Shown one piece after another: positions 7,917 to 16,713 of a stretch of DNA of 64,000 bases (position 1 is its first letter; every line of letters begins with the position of its first letter). Under the pieces are notes generated by a model that was given only the letters and a program-made list of their open reading frames with translations, searched no databases and was not told the origin of the DNA. The position numbers and the translations under genes are program-made. The stretch lies in NCBI GenBank assembly GCA_035651455.1, contig DASRFR010000038.1, positions 83,414-147,413 of the forward strand, written 5' to 3'. This DNA is from DASRFR01 sp035651455. GTDB lineage: Bacteria; Acidobacteriota; Terriglobia; Terriglobales; Acidobacteriaceae.

Positions 7917-8192
7917 ATGGCAAAAGTTAGAACTCCGCGCAGCAACGGCCGCGCGAAGCAGACCCCCAGCGAAGTTCAATTTGAATCCACCTCTTCTGGA
8001 GCGGCAGCGGCTGTCGCGCCCGCGCTTGAAGCCAAGCGCAACGTGATCCCCATCAACATCGAGGAAGAAATCCGGCGTCGTGCCTATGAGCTCTACCAGG
8101 AGCGGGGATACGCGGATGGGCACGCGAGCGACGATTGGGTTCGGGCGGAGCGTGAAGTTCTTGCCCGTTACGGCGAGCAGCAAAGCGCATAA
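7917..8192 (+). CDS. DUF2934 domain protein
   Basis: A 91-residue protein has a basic, low-complexity N-terminal half (residues 1-40) and a C-terminal DUF2934 motif: EEEIRRRAYELYQERGYADG followed by ASDDWVRAEREVL. This short helical domain is common in Acidobacteriota and some proteobacteria, and its function is not known. A good AAGGAG ribosome binding site precedes the ATG. It is transcribed alone from an AT-rich upstream region with an inverted repeat, and a hairpin follows at 8224-8244. The lysine/arginine-rich tail could allow nucleic-acid binding, but that is only a guess. Confidence 0.85.
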   Translation: MAKVRTPRSNGRAKQTPSEVQFESTSSGAAAAVAPALEAKRNVIPINIEEEIRRRAYELYQERGYADGHASDDWVRAEREVLARYGEQQSA

Positions 8193-8223
8193 GCGCGGCC
8201 GCTAAATACGCGGGACGGCTTTG

Positions 8224-8244
8224 GGCCCATGCTATCCATGGGCC
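8224..8244 (+). terminator. hairpin after the DUF2934 gene
   Basis: GGCCCATG and CATGGGCC form an 8-bp perfect stem with a 5-base loop, 32 bp after the stop codon. The downstream TTAGCCTCTTTTCC tract is only moderately T-rich, so termination is likely but not certain. Confidence 0.5.
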
Positions 8245-8607
8245 TTAGCCTCTTTTCCTACCCCGTTCCAGCGCAATGAGGTATGTCAGCGGATGCTTGG
8301 TCCCTGTGCCGCCGCTTGCATGGGTGGAGTCGGGTTTTCCTCAGCTTAGCGCCCCTGTACAGATATCTGGCATCTAGTATCGGACGCACCAGCACGCACA
8401 GATTTTTGGACGCGTCCAACAAACGTTGCGTGATCTGGGCGTTGCTCAGGCCCTCGTCCTGACTCTCCATGCCCGGTCACCGCGTTTCTCCGACCCCCCT
8501 GATTCCAAGCGGATGGCGGGTTTGAGGAATCCGCGCAGCGTCCCTTTCTTTCTGGCGATTCAGTTGCTAGTCTAGATCCATTCTGAAACAATGCATGTTG
8601 GTCCCCC
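8245..8607. other. gap before ccmF, no gene seen
   Basis: About 360 bp hold no ORF with plausible coding character. I see no clear -35/-10 pair; TAGTCTAGAT near 8568-8577 is the best -10 candidate. The ccmF start has no obvious Shine-Dalgarno sequence. Confidence 0.4.
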
Positions 8608-10644
8608 ATGGCGCAAATAGGTAGTTTTGCACTTCTTTTCGCCCTAGCGCTTAGTCTGTATTCGTTTGGCGCCGGTGCGCTGGCGCTGGCAAGTCCCGGA
8701 CCTGGCTCCGAACGATTGGGTGAGACCGCTCGTCGTGCTGGCATCGCCGTCTTTGCCGCGGTATTCCTAGCGGCCTCTGTTCTGGTTGCAGCAGCCTTTC
8801 ATGACGACTTCTGGATCGCCTACATTTTTCACCACAGTAACCGAGATCTGCCCGGTCCATATAAGTTTGCAACTCTCTGGTCGGGACAAGAGGGCTCTCT
8901 TGTCTTCTGGTCGCTATTGCTGGCGACTTACGGGTTAGTCCTGCGGCTGCGACATAAAACCGACCAACGCCTTTTTGCTTACGCATCGGTGGTGATCGCC
9001 GCGGTCCAGATCTTTTTCTTGTTGTTGTTGAATTTTGCGGCCCACCCATTCGCGGTGATGGCCGGATCACCCGCGCAGGATGGCAATGGCTTGAACCCAT
9101 TGCTGCAGTATCCCGAGATGGTGATCCATCCTCCGATGCTGTACCTGGGTTACGTGGGATTTACCGTCCCATTCGCCTTCGGCATGGCGGCGCTCATCAT
9201 GAGGTACCCGGGCGAGAAGTGGATTCACATCACCCGCCACTGGACGATGATCACGTGGGGTTTCCTCACAGTTGGAATTTTCCTGGGCGCGCACTGGGCA
9301 TACTCGGTCCTGGGTTGGGGTGGATATTGGGGCTGGGATCCGGTGGAAAATGCTTCCCTGATGCCGTGGCTCACGGGGACGGCATTCCTGCACTCAGTGA
9401 TGATGCAGGAGAAGCGCGGGATGCTGAAGATCTGGAACATGTGGCTGGTCTTCATCACCTTCTGGCTCGCCATACTGGGCACCTTCCTCACGCGCAGCGG
9501 CATCATCAGTTCTGTCCACGCGTTTGCGCAGTCGTCGATTGGCGAGTGGTTTGCCTGGTTTCTGGCGCTGAGCTTCGCAACCTTCACCTTCTTCTTCGTC
9601 AAGAACAAGTCTCACTTGAAGAGCGAGCACAAACTGGAGTCGCTGGTATCGCGGGAATCCAGTTTCCTGTTTAACAATCTCCTTTTCGTGCTGGCCTGCT
9701 TCACCGTGCTGTGGGGGACGTGGTTCCCGAAGATCTCGGAGTGGGTGCAGAACACGAAGGTCACGGTGGGCGCTCCTTTCTATAACAGCGTCGCGATACC
9801 GGTCGCCCTCCTCCTGCTGTTGCTGACGGCCGTGGGACCGCTCCTGGCATGGCGCAAGACATCCCTGGAAAGCCTGAAGCGCAATTTTCTATGGCCTAGC
9901 ATCGGGGCGCTGATCGTCGGCATGTTGATGATGATTTTTGGCGTCAGGCCGTGGAAGGACGTCGCTTACTTTTACTCCCTGATGGCCGCGATGCTTGCAG
10001 TGCTTGTGGCGCTTACCGTGATTTCAGAGTTTGTGCGAGGAGGCCGCGTGATTGCGCGCCACACCGGCCAGAATCTGTTCGCCTCGATGGTGCACCTGTG
10101 GCACAGGAACACTCGCCGCTACGGTGGGTACATCGTGCACTTCGGGGTGGCCATGGTGGTCATCGGCATTCTCGGCACTCCTTTCAATAAGGATGCAGAG
10201 AAGGAGATGGGTTTCGGGGACAAGATTGATATTGGCCCTTACACGCTCGTATGCCAGTCTTACACGCAAGACGACAATCCGAACTACTCGAACGAGTGGG
10301 CCATCATTAACGTTTTCCGGGGGGGCAGGCAGATTACGACTTTGTATCCGGAGCGGCGATTCTACAAGGCCAGCCAGCAAACCCAGACTGTACCCCGAAT
10401 CTACCCCTCGATTAAAGAAGACTTGTTCCTGGTCAGCGATCTGTACCTGGTCTACGAGGGCATAAATCAGGATACAGGCCGGCCCATCATCAAGGCGCAC
10501 TTGAATCCGTTGGTCCCCTGGATCTGGACGGGATTGCTGGTGATCGTGTTCGGAACCATCGTTTGCCTGGTGCCGAATGCCGCCGCGATCCGCGTGACAG
10601 CGCCCGCGCGAGTGCAAGCGGCTCCGGTGGGAGCGGGTGACTGA
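8608..10644 (+). CDS. ccmF: CcmF, cytochrome c heme lyase subunit
   Basis: This 678-residue polytopic protein carries the hallmark tryptophan-rich WWD-type motif WGGYWGWDPVENASLMPWL (about residues 235-253), preceded by GSLVFWSLLLATYG and HPPMLYLGYVGF, all typical of CcmF/NrfE. It sits in the inner membrane and, with CcmH, attaches heme to apocytochrome CXXCH motifs on the periplasmic side. The C-terminal part (YGGYIVHFGVAMVVIGILG followed by a periplasmic domain and a last membrane segment) is also standard. It is the first gene of a ccmF-ccmH-ccmI-like operon and overlaps or abuts the next gene. The ccmABCDE genes are not nearby and must be elsewhere if present. Confidence 0.93.
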   Translation: MAQIGSFALLFALALSLYSFGAGALALASPGPGSERLGETARRAGIAVFAAVFLAASVLVAAAFHDDFWIAYIFHHSNRDLPGPYKFATLWSGQEGSLVFWSLLLATYGLVLRLRHKTDQRLFAYASVVIAAVQIFFLLLLNFAAHPFAVMAGSPAQDGNGLNPLLQYPEMVIHPPMLYLGYVGFTVPFAFGMAALIMRYPGEKWIHITRHWTMITWGFLTVGIFLGAHWAYSVLGWGGYWGWDPVENASLMPWLTGTAFLHSVMMQEKRGMLKIWNMWLVFITFWLAILGTFLTRSGIISSVHAFAQSSIGEWFAWFLALSFATFTFFFVKNKSHLKSEHKLESLVSRESSFLFNNLLFVLACFTVLWGTWFPKISEWVQNTKVTVGAPFYNSVAIPVALLLLLLTAVGPLLAWRKTSLESLKRNFLWPSIGALIVGMLMMIFGVRPWKDVAYFYSLMAAMLAVLVALTVISEFVRGGRVIARHTGQNLFASMVHLWHRNTRRYGGYIVHFGVAMVVIGILGTPFNKDAEKEMGFGDKIDIGPYTLVCQSYTQDDNPNYSNEWAIINVFRGGRQITTLYPERRFYKASQQTQTVPRIYPSIKEDLFLVSDLYLVYEGINQDTGRPIIKAHLNPLVPWIWTGLLVIVFGTIVCLVPNAAAIRVTAPARVQAAPVGAGD

Positions 10645-10645
10645 C

Positions 10646-11134
10646 ATGCGCAGGGGTAACCGTTTCATGTGCCGGGCGGGGCAGGCACTGGTGCTCGCCA
10701 CCGCGGTCCTGGTTTTCCTCGGAGCGGGGGACAACACGGCACGCTTCAACGATCTGGGGCACCACATGATGTGTGTTTGTGGCTGCAATCAGATACTGCT
10801 GGAATGCAACCACGTAGGTTGCTCGTATTCAGACCGAATGCGCGGCGAGCTCATGGCCGCCCTCGATCGGGGAGACACGGACGACCTTCTGATGCAGTCG
10901 TTCGTGCAGAAATATGGCACGGTGGTGATCGCGGCGCCGACGACCAAGGGCTTCAACCGGGTCGCATGGGTGATGCCGTACTTCGCTCTAGTATTCGGTA
11001 TCTCGGTAGTCGTCTACCTGGTCCGGCTGTGGAAGAACCGGCCGGCGCCAGCCCTCGCCGATGGTATTCGCCCTGTGACTGGGGCAGAACTTGAACGATT
11101 TCGCGAGCAGGCGCAAAAGGAGACCGACCTGTGA
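10646..11134 (+). CDS. ccmH: CcmH/CycL-type cytochrome c maturation protein
   Basis: The 162-residue protein has an N-terminal signal/anchor (LVLATAVLVFLG), a cysteine-rich periplasmic domain and a C-terminal membrane helix (VMPYFALVFGISVVVYLVRL). Canonical CcmH has LRCXXC; here the active region reads MCVCGC then ECNHVGC, with cysteines at 43, 45, 47, 54 and 59, a variant with CXCGC. It would reduce apocytochrome disulfides for CcmF. An in-frame GTG at 10637 overlapping the ccmF stop is an alternative start. The stop overlaps the GTG start of the next gene, so the genes are translationally coupled. Confidence 0.85.
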   Translation: MRRGNRFMCRAGQALVLATAVLVFLGAGDNTARFNDLGHHMMCVCGCNQILLECNHVGCSYSDRMRGELMAALDRGDTDDLLMQSFVQKYGTVVIAAPTTKGFNRVAWVMPYFALVFGISVVVYLVRLWKNRPAPALADGIRPVTGAELERFREQAQKETDL

Positions 11135-11436
11135 TCGCTGCTCTCTGTGGCCTGTTTACGCTAGGCGCGCTTTTCTACATTTTTTATCCGCCGCAGGACC
11201 TTTACATCGGACCGGAGAAGACTCGCCTGGGCTACCTTCGCGAGCGCAAGGAAGTAGTTTACGAGAACCTCCGGGACCTGAATTTCGAATACAACGCGGG
11301 CAAGGTTCCCGATCAGGATTACTCGTCGCTGAAAACGTCGCTGGAAGAAGAAGCGGCAGCCATTCTTGCGGAAATCGCTCGTCTGGAGCAACCGCCCAAC
11401 GTCGCAGACCGGCAGATCAAAGGAGCACGAATTTGA
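11131..11436 (+). CDS. CcmI-like membrane-anchored coiled-coil protein
   Basis: This 101-residue protein has one N-terminal membrane segment (IAALCGLFTLGALFYIFY) and a helical tail rich in Glu/Lys that contains LNFEYNAGKVPDQDYSSLKT, the pattern of the N-terminal half of CcmI, where the segment after the anchor forms a coiled coil. CcmI presents apocytochrome c to the CcmF/CcmH complex, but the TPR domain of full CcmI is absent. It starts at a GTG that overlaps the ccmH stop, and its own stop overlaps the TTG start of the next gene, so it belongs firmly to the ccm operon. The role is inferred from motif and context. Confidence 0.7.
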   Translation: MIAALCGLFTLGALFYIFYPPQDLYIGPEKTRLGYLRERKEVVYENLRDLNFEYNAGKVPDQDYSSLKTSLEEEAAAILAEIARLEQPPNVADRQIKGARI

Positions 11437-12761
11437 GATTAGCGCGCAAGCCGGCGCGGATCCTGGTTGTTGCGGCCATACTTTCCGCAATGGCCTCGGC
11501 CACGACGCTGACCGGCACCGTTAAAAATGGGACTACCGATAAGCCCGCGGCCAACGACGAGATTGTTCTCATCAAGCTGGGCGAAGGAATGGAAGAAGCG
11601 GCCCGCACGAAGGCCGATGCCAAGGGCAACTTCAGTTTTAGCCTGGATGATCAAGGGCCCCACCTGATCCGTGCGATTCACCAGGGTGTCACATACCACC
11701 GCATGGCGCCTCCTGGCACGACGTCAGTGGACATTGAGGTATATGACGTCGCCAAGAAGATTGAGAACCTGTCGGTGACCGCGGACGTAATGCGCGTGCA
11801 GGCAGAAAGCGGGCAATTGGAAGTGATCCGCCTGTTCGCCGTGAACAATGCCTCGAGCCCGCCGCGCACGCAAATGAACGACCGGAATTTCGAGTTCTAC
11901 CTGCCGGAGGGAGCGCAGATCGATCAATCGATGGCGAAGACGGCGAACGGGCAGCCGATCAACTCCGCGGCAGTTCCGCAATCGGAGAAGAACCGTTACG
12001 CTTTCGTCTTTCCACTGCGGCCGGGAGAGACCCAGTTCCAGGTTGCGTACCACTTGCCCTACTTGGGACAGGCGTCGCTCGATCCTAGGCTCTTGTATCC
12101 TGCGGAGCACTTTGTCGTCATGCTGCCGAAATCTATGCAGTTCACCCCGGGCCCCGGGACGGCGTTCCAGAACATGGAAGATCCGCAGCAGTCCGATTCC
12201 GTGGTGCGGGTGGCGACGCGCACTGAGGTAGGCCAGCCTTTGGCATTCAAGGTTTCAGGTACCGGGATTTTGCAGAGTGAACAGGAAGGAGCCTTGCAAG
12301 GCAGTGCTGGAGGTGGTGCGACCGCGCAGGGTCGTGACTCCCGTCCTGGAGGCGGTCTGGGGCCGCCGATCGATGCCCCCGATCCGCTCGAGAAATTTCG
12401 CTGGTACATTCTCGGGGGCTTTGCGCTGATCCTGGCTGCCGGGGCTTTTTTTGTCTTGAAGCGGCAGCAGTCGCCCGCGGCGGTCGCGGCAGGGGGAACG
12501 TCGCGATTGGAAATTCCAGTGCCGGACGGTCCTCGCAAAGCACGTGTCAACACGGAACGCGCTGTGCAAACGCCACCCGCGCACAACAACCTGAGCACGA
12601 GATCCTCAATGCTGCTAGAGGCCTTGAAGGAAGAGCTCTTCCAGCTAGAGATTGAACATAAGCAGGGAAGCATCACCCAGCAGGAATACGAAAAAGCTAA
12701 GGCAGCTTTGGACGAAACCCTGCAACGAGCGCTGAGACGGGAAACGCAGAAGACGACCTAA
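11433..12761 (+). CDS. exported carboxypeptidase-regulatory-like protein of the ccm operon
   Basis: I chose a TTG start at 11433: it overlaps the preceding TGA, lies 7 bases after AAAGGAG, and gives a clean signal peptide (ILVVAAILSAMASATTLTG). The 442-residue protein has an N-terminal beta-sandwich of the carboxypeptidase regulatory type (TGTVKNGTTDKPAANDEIVL, KADAKGNFSFSL), a second beta-rich domain (about 120-260), a flexible Gly/Ala linker, a membrane helix (residues 324-343) and a cytoplasmic helical tail (LLEALKEELFQLEIEHKQGS). The tail resembles the coiled coil of the CcmI-like neighbour. It may be an envelope scaffold for cytochrome maturation or for the redox chain; the function is unknown. 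Confidence 0.75.
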   Translation: MRLARKPARILVVAAILSAMASATTLTGTVKNGTTDKPAANDEIVLIKLGEGMEEAARTKADAKGNFSFSLDDQGPHLIRAIHQGVTYHRMAPPGTTSVDIEVYDVAKKIENLSVTADVMRVQAESGQLEVIRLFAVNNASSPPRTQMNDRNFEFYLPEGAQIDQSMAKTANGQPINSAAVPQSEKNRYAFVFPLRPGETQFQVAYHLPYLGQASLDPRLLYPAEHFVVMLPKSMQFTPGPGTAFQNMEDPQQSDSVVRVATRTEVGQPLAFKVSGTGILQSEQEGALQGSAGGGATAQGRDSRPGGGLGPPIDAPDPLEKFRWYILGGFALILAAGAFFVLKRQQSPAAVAAGGTSRLEIPVPDGPRKARVNTERAVQTPPAHNNLSTRSSMLLEALKEELFQLEIEHKQGSITQQEYEKAKAALDETLQRALRRETQKTT

Positions 12762-12894
12762 CCCTGGCTCCGGCCGCGGCGACCCGGCGAGGCGGAACAG
12801 AATCCTTGCAAGCTCCACTCGGGGCGAACCGGTTTGCCGCGGTTGAATCCTTACCTTCGGCGTATCATCAATATGAGCGAGGAACACTCAGATT

Positions 12895-13740
12895 ATGGGC
12901 AATGCCTTTAAGACCGCGCTGCTTCTGACGGTGATGACCCTGATGTTGTTGTGGATTGGCCAGAGATTTGGTGGCCAGCAGGGCATGTTCATGGCGTTGA
13001 TCTTCGCCGGGATCATGAACTTCGTTTCATACTTTTTCTCCGACAAGATTGCTTTGGCGATGTACCGGGCGCAACCTGTCACCCGTGAACAATTGCCGCG
13101 CGTTTACAGCGTAGTGGAGCGGCTGACACAGAAGGTCGGCATTCCCATGCCGAAGATATACGTCATTCCTACCGATTCACCCAACGCGTTTGCCACAGGT
13201 CGTAACCCGTCGCACGCCTCGGTTGCGGTGACCCAGGGAATTCTTAACCTGCTAAGCGATGAAGAACTGGAAGGGGTACTGGCGCACGAGTTAGGCCACG
13301 TTCGCAATCGCGACATCTTGATCAGCTCGATTGCAGCCACCCTGGCCGGGGCCGTCACATATCTCGCGCGCTTTGGTTTCTTTTTTGGCGGCATGGGCGA
13401 TCGCGACGAACGCCGCGGTGGCGGAATGACTGGCCTGCTGATGCTGGTCGTGGCCCCAATCGCAGCCATGCTGATTCAGCTTGCAGTATCGCGCTCACGG
13501 GAGTACGAAGCGGATGCTACGGGCGCACATTTCACCGGCAACCCCTACGCTCTTGCCAGCGCCTTATCGAAGTTGGAGGCATACTCGAAGCGCATCCCAA
13601 TGGTGGCGACGCCTTCAACGGCGCACCTGTTCATCGTGCAGCCGCTGTTGGGAATGAACTTTGGCAGCCTGTTCTCGACGCATCCGCCGATCGCAAAGCG
13701 CATTGAGCGGCTGACGGGTCGACCGGCAGAGTTCTCGTAA
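12895..13740 (+). CDS. htpX: HtpX, membrane zinc metalloprotease
   Basis: The 281-residue product is a typical HtpX/M48B protease: two N-terminal membrane helices (ALLLTVMTLMLLWIG; LIFAGIMNFVSYFF), the zinc site HELGH (residues 131-135), a second pair of helices, and the third ligand region REYEADATGAHFTG. HtpX degrades misfolded inner-membrane proteins in stress. The substrate-binding TDSPNAFATGRNPSHASVAV segment is intact. The gene stands alone between the ccm operon and a moxR gene; no heat-shock promoter element was recognised. Confidence 0.93.
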   Translation: MGNAFKTALLLTVMTLMLLWIGQRFGGQQGMFMALIFAGIMNFVSYFFSDKIALAMYRAQPVTREQLPRVYSVVERLTQKVGIPMPKIYVIPTDSPNAFATGRNPSHASVAVTQGILNLLSDEELEGVLAHELGHVRNRDILISSIAATLAGAVTYLARFGFFFGGMGDRDERRGGGMTGLLMLVVAPIAAMLIQLAVSRSREYEADATGAHFTGNPYALASALSKLEAYSKRIPMVATPSTAHLFIVQPLLGMNFGSLFSTHPPIAKRIERLTGRPAEFS

Positions 13741-13943
13741 TCAGCCATTGGCACTCGGCATCCAATCACGATTACTGACCGCTCGTTTTGTTATAAAGTG
13801 AACGTTGTCGCTTCTCTGCCTCAACGTGTGATTCCTCTATCCGCTACGCCTCAGCTGAGAGCCGACGACAGGATTCCTCCGTGACCTCGGTAACCGGTAC
13901 TCACGCCGACGCGCATCCACGGGCATAGTAGAATTCAGTTCGA

Positions 13944-14903
13944 ATGTCCCCCGAAGCTGTCATCGCCGCATCGGCTAGAGCAACGCAGTTGGAAAACACG
14001 CTGCGCAAAGTGATTCGCGGTAAAGATGACGTTCTCCGCCTCGCGCTGGTCTGCGTTTTCGCCCGTGGCCACCTGCTGATCGAAGGCGTGCCGGGTGTAG
14101 GCAAGACCACCCTCGGACAGGCCCTTGCCCGGGCGATTGACTGCAGCTTTCAGCGGGTACAGTTCACCAGCGACATGCTGCCGTCGGACGTGCTGGGGAT
14201 TTCCATCTATTCTGCGATCGAGCAGCAGTTCGAGTTCAAGCGGGGCCCGGTCTTTACTAACGTTCTGCTCGCCGATGAAATCAACCGCACGACCCCTAAG
14301 ACGCAGTCAGCGCTGCTTGAGGCGATGAACGAGGGTCAGGTCACGGTAGATGCTCATTCGTATCCTCTGCCTCAGCCTTTTCTGGTCATCGCAACACAAA
14401 ATCCGGTGGAACATCACGGCACCTACCCTCTGCCGGAATCGCAGCTCGACCGCTTTCTAATGCGTGTGCACATGGGCTATCCGGATGGGGATGCTGAGCG
14501 CGAGATCCTGCGGTCTGAGGCGGGGGCAGCGCAACTGGAAAATTTACGCCCGGTGCTTACCGGGGCGGATGTCCTCGAGATGCAGCATGCTATCGGAAAA
14601 GTGCACGTGGACGATTCGCTGGTGACCTATACCCTTGAAATCGTGCGTCGCACGCGCGAGTCGGAGCACCTGTCTCTGGGCGTCTCGCCGCGCGGATCCC
14701 AGATGCTTTACCGCGCTGCGCAGGCCATGGCGTTTCTGGACGGTCGCGGCTTCTGCACTCCGGAAGATTTTAAGCCGTTGGCTGTTCCGGTATTCGCTCA
14801 TCGCGTGGTCGTGAACGCGCTGTACTCTTCAACTTTGAAGAAATCCGAACAGGCCGACCAGATTGTGCGCGAGATCGTAGACAGCGTGCGAGTGCCGGTC
14901 TAA
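13944..14903 (+). CDS. MoxR-family AAA+ ATPase
   Basis: This 319-residue AAA+ protein has Walker A GVPGVGKT (48-55), Walker B LLADEINR, and the MoxR signature motifs FTSDMLPSDVLG and ATQNPVEHHGTYPLPESQLDRF. MoxR ATPases act as chaperones that help assemble or activate envelope proteins, usually with a DUF58/VWA partner encoded next door. No DUF58 gene follows here; the next gene is a small DUF4149 membrane protein. The nearest VWA-type gene is more than 2.5 kb away on the other strand. The partner is therefore unknown. Confidence 0.9.
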   Translation: MSPEAVIAASARATQLENTLRKVIRGKDDVLRLALVCVFARGHLLIEGVPGVGKTTLGQALARAIDCSFQRVQFTSDMLPSDVLGISIYSAIEQQFEFKRGPVFTNVLLADEINRTTPKTQSALLEAMNEGQVTVDAHSYPLPQPFLVIATQNPVEHHGTYPLPESQLDRFLMRVHMGYPDGDAEREILRSEAGAAQLENLRPVLTGADVLEMQHAIGKVHVDDSLVTYTLEIVRRTRESEHLSLGVSPRGSQMLYRAAQAMAFLDGRGFCTPEDFKPLAVPVFAHRVVVNALYSSTLKKSEQADQIVREIVDSVRVPV

Positions 14904-14979
14904 GGGATTTCAAACCTGTAATACTCCATCTGCAGGTCGCTTCCGCATAACGTCGGCCCGTACTCGTATAATCTTGCGC

Positions 14980-15456
14980 ATGTCTCTGCTCCGCTATCTC
15001 ATGCTCTTATCGCTTGTCACGTGGATTGGCGGCCTGATTTTCTTTTCCTTTGTGGTCGCCCCGTCCGCGTTTGCCGTGCTCCCGACGCGTCATATGGCAG
15101 GCACAGTGGTTGCGCGCTCACTGGGAGCGCTGCACTGGATGGGCATCGTTTCCGGCATCGTTTTTCTGATTTCTTCGACGCTCTACGCGCGCGTCAGCAC
15201 CGGTTCTGTGCATCCTTTTACCGCTCGGCACTTTCTCATCGTGCTCATGCTGGTACTCACGTGCATTTCTCAGTTCGGTATCTCCCCGCGCATGCACGTA
15301 CTGCGAACGTCGGTTGGAGAGATCGATAACGTCCCCGTGGATGCGCCCGCCCGCCTGCAGTTCAATTCGCTCCACGTCTGGTCGACGCGCCTGGAGGGCG
15401 GCGTATTTTTGCTGGGATTAGTGGCGCTGTATCTGACTGCTCAGCAATTAAGCTGA
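14980..15456 (+). CDS. DUF4149 (TMEM205-like) membrane protein
   Basis: A 158-residue protein has four predicted membrane segments: YLMLLSLVTWIGGLIFFSFV, LGALHWMGIVSGIVFLISS, FLIVLMLVLTCISQFGI and a last one near the C-terminus (EGGVFLLGLVALYL). The WIGGLIFFSFVVAPSAF pattern and LHVWSTRLEGG are typical of DUF4149. The function is not established. I prefer the ATG at 14980 over the in-frame TTG at 14974 because of the hydrophobic start. It may share a transcript with moxR, 76 bp upstream. Confidence 0.8.
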   Translation: MSLLRYLMLLSLVTWIGGLIFFSFVVAPSAFAVLPTRHMAGTVVARSLGALHWMGIVSGIVFLISSTLYARVSTGSVHPFTARHFLIVLMLVLTCISQFGISPRMHVLRTSVGEIDNVPVDAPARLQFNSLHVWSTRLEGGVFLLGLVALYLTAQQLS

Positions 15457-15605
15457 GGTGCTGACGAGATCAACTCGCGCGTTTTGGCCGGCCGTCATAT
15501 TCGTTTATTCTCATTTATTCGTTTAAGGACGGATTTACCATCCATCGTGGCTTGATCCCGCAGGTGGACTGCCAAAGTCAGGAGCCGAAGCCAGAAGCTG
15601 TTCTT

Positions 15606-16691
15606 ATGAAAACCGGAATCATCGGCCTGCCGCAGGTAGGCAAGACATCTCTGTTTCGCATTCTCACCAAAGCGGATCTTTCGGAACAGGCTTACGCGAA
15701 TCCGCGCGAGGCGCACATCGGCGTGGCTAAAGTTCCCGACGACCGCCTCGACCGCCTGGCCTCGCTCTATAACCCGAAGAAACTCACGCACGCTTCGGTC
15801 GAGTACGTGGACGTGGGCGCGATTGGCCAGGAAGCGCTCAAGGAAAGCGCCTATATCGGGCACCTGCGGAATGTGGATGCCCTGATTCACGTGCTGCGAG
15901 CTTTCGAGGACCCAGCTATTCCGCACGTCGGGGACCTCGATCCCTTGCGTGACGTCAAGAACGTGGATTTCGATTTGATGGTGAGCGATCTTGGCCAGAT
16001 CGAGAAGAGGCTGGAGCGGCTGGAAAAAGACTTGAAGAAGATGCGTTCTCCAGAACTCGAGAAGGAGAATGAACTCCTGATTCGCGCGAAAGCTCACCTG
16101 GAATCGGAACGTCCGCTGCGCGAACTGGAAATGGCCGCCGAGGACAAGAAACGCATTCGCGGCTTCATGTTTCTGAGCGAAAAGCCGATGCTGTATGTGC
16201 TGAATATCAGCGAGAACCCGGAACTCGGCAAACAACTGGATATGGCGGTAGAAAAATACAAACTGAACGAGGTGGCTGCGCGCCCGAACGCCGGGGCGAC
16301 AGCGATTTGCGGCAAAGTGGAGGCCGAGCTTTCGGAAATGAGCGATGAAGATGCCGCCGAGTTTCTGTCCAGCTACGGCCTGACGGACAGCGGGCTCACC
16401 CGGCTGATTCGCAAATCCTACGCGCTGCTTGGCCTGATTTCGTTCTTCACGGCAGGAGAAGATGAGTGCCGCGCCTGGACTGTTCCCGTCAATAGCCGCG
16501 CCGTGGACGCAGCGGGAGCAATTCACTCGGACTTGTCAAAACACTTCATCCGTGCGGAGACGATTCGCTGGGACCAATTGCTGGAAGCCGGCTCCGAAGC
16601 GAACGCCCGCGCCAAAGGAACCCTTCGCCTGGAAGGGAAAGACTACATTGTGCAAGATGGCGACGTGATGCATATACGGCATTCGGGCTAG
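15606..16691 (+). CDS. ychF: YchF/Obg-family ATPase
   Basis: With the ATG at 15606 the protein has 361 residues and opens MKTGIIGLPQVGKTSLF, the P-loop of YchF. The switch II equivalent is VEYVDVGAIG, the NKXD motif is replaced by NISEN as in the ATP-preferring YchF group, and the C-terminal TGS-like domain (SFFTAGEDECRAWTV; ETIRWDQLLEAGS; EGKDYIVQDGDVMHIRHS) is complete. YchF binds ribosomes and acts in stress adaptation and translation-start fidelity. The insert between residues about 85 and 185 is a charged coiled coil. A longer reading frame upstream to 15552 lacks a good start. Confidence 0.92.
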   Translation: MKTGIIGLPQVGKTSLFRILTKADLSEQAYANPREAHIGVAKVPDDRLDRLASLYNPKKLTHASVEYVDVGAIGQEALKESAYIGHLRNVDALIHVLRAFEDPAIPHVGDLDPLRDVKNVDFDLMVSDLGQIEKRLERLEKDLKKMRSPELEKENELLIRAKAHLESERPLRELEMAAEDKKRIRGFMFLSEKPMLYVLNISENPELGKQLDMAVEKYKLNEVAARPNAGATAICGKVEAELSEMSDEDAAEFLSSYGLTDSGLTRLIRKSYALLGLISFFTAGEDECRAWTVPVNSRAVDAAGAIHSDLSKHFIRAETIRWDQLLEAGSEANARAKGTLRLEGKDYIVQDGDVMHIRHSG

Positions 16692-16713
16692 CTGCTATTC
16701 TCTTCACTGCTCA

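Noticed and set aside
11091..11432. 5' extension of the carboxypeptidase-like ORF
   Set aside because: This part overlaps ccmH and the CcmI-like gene in another frame, and the TTG at 11433 has a good ribosome binding site and signal peptide.
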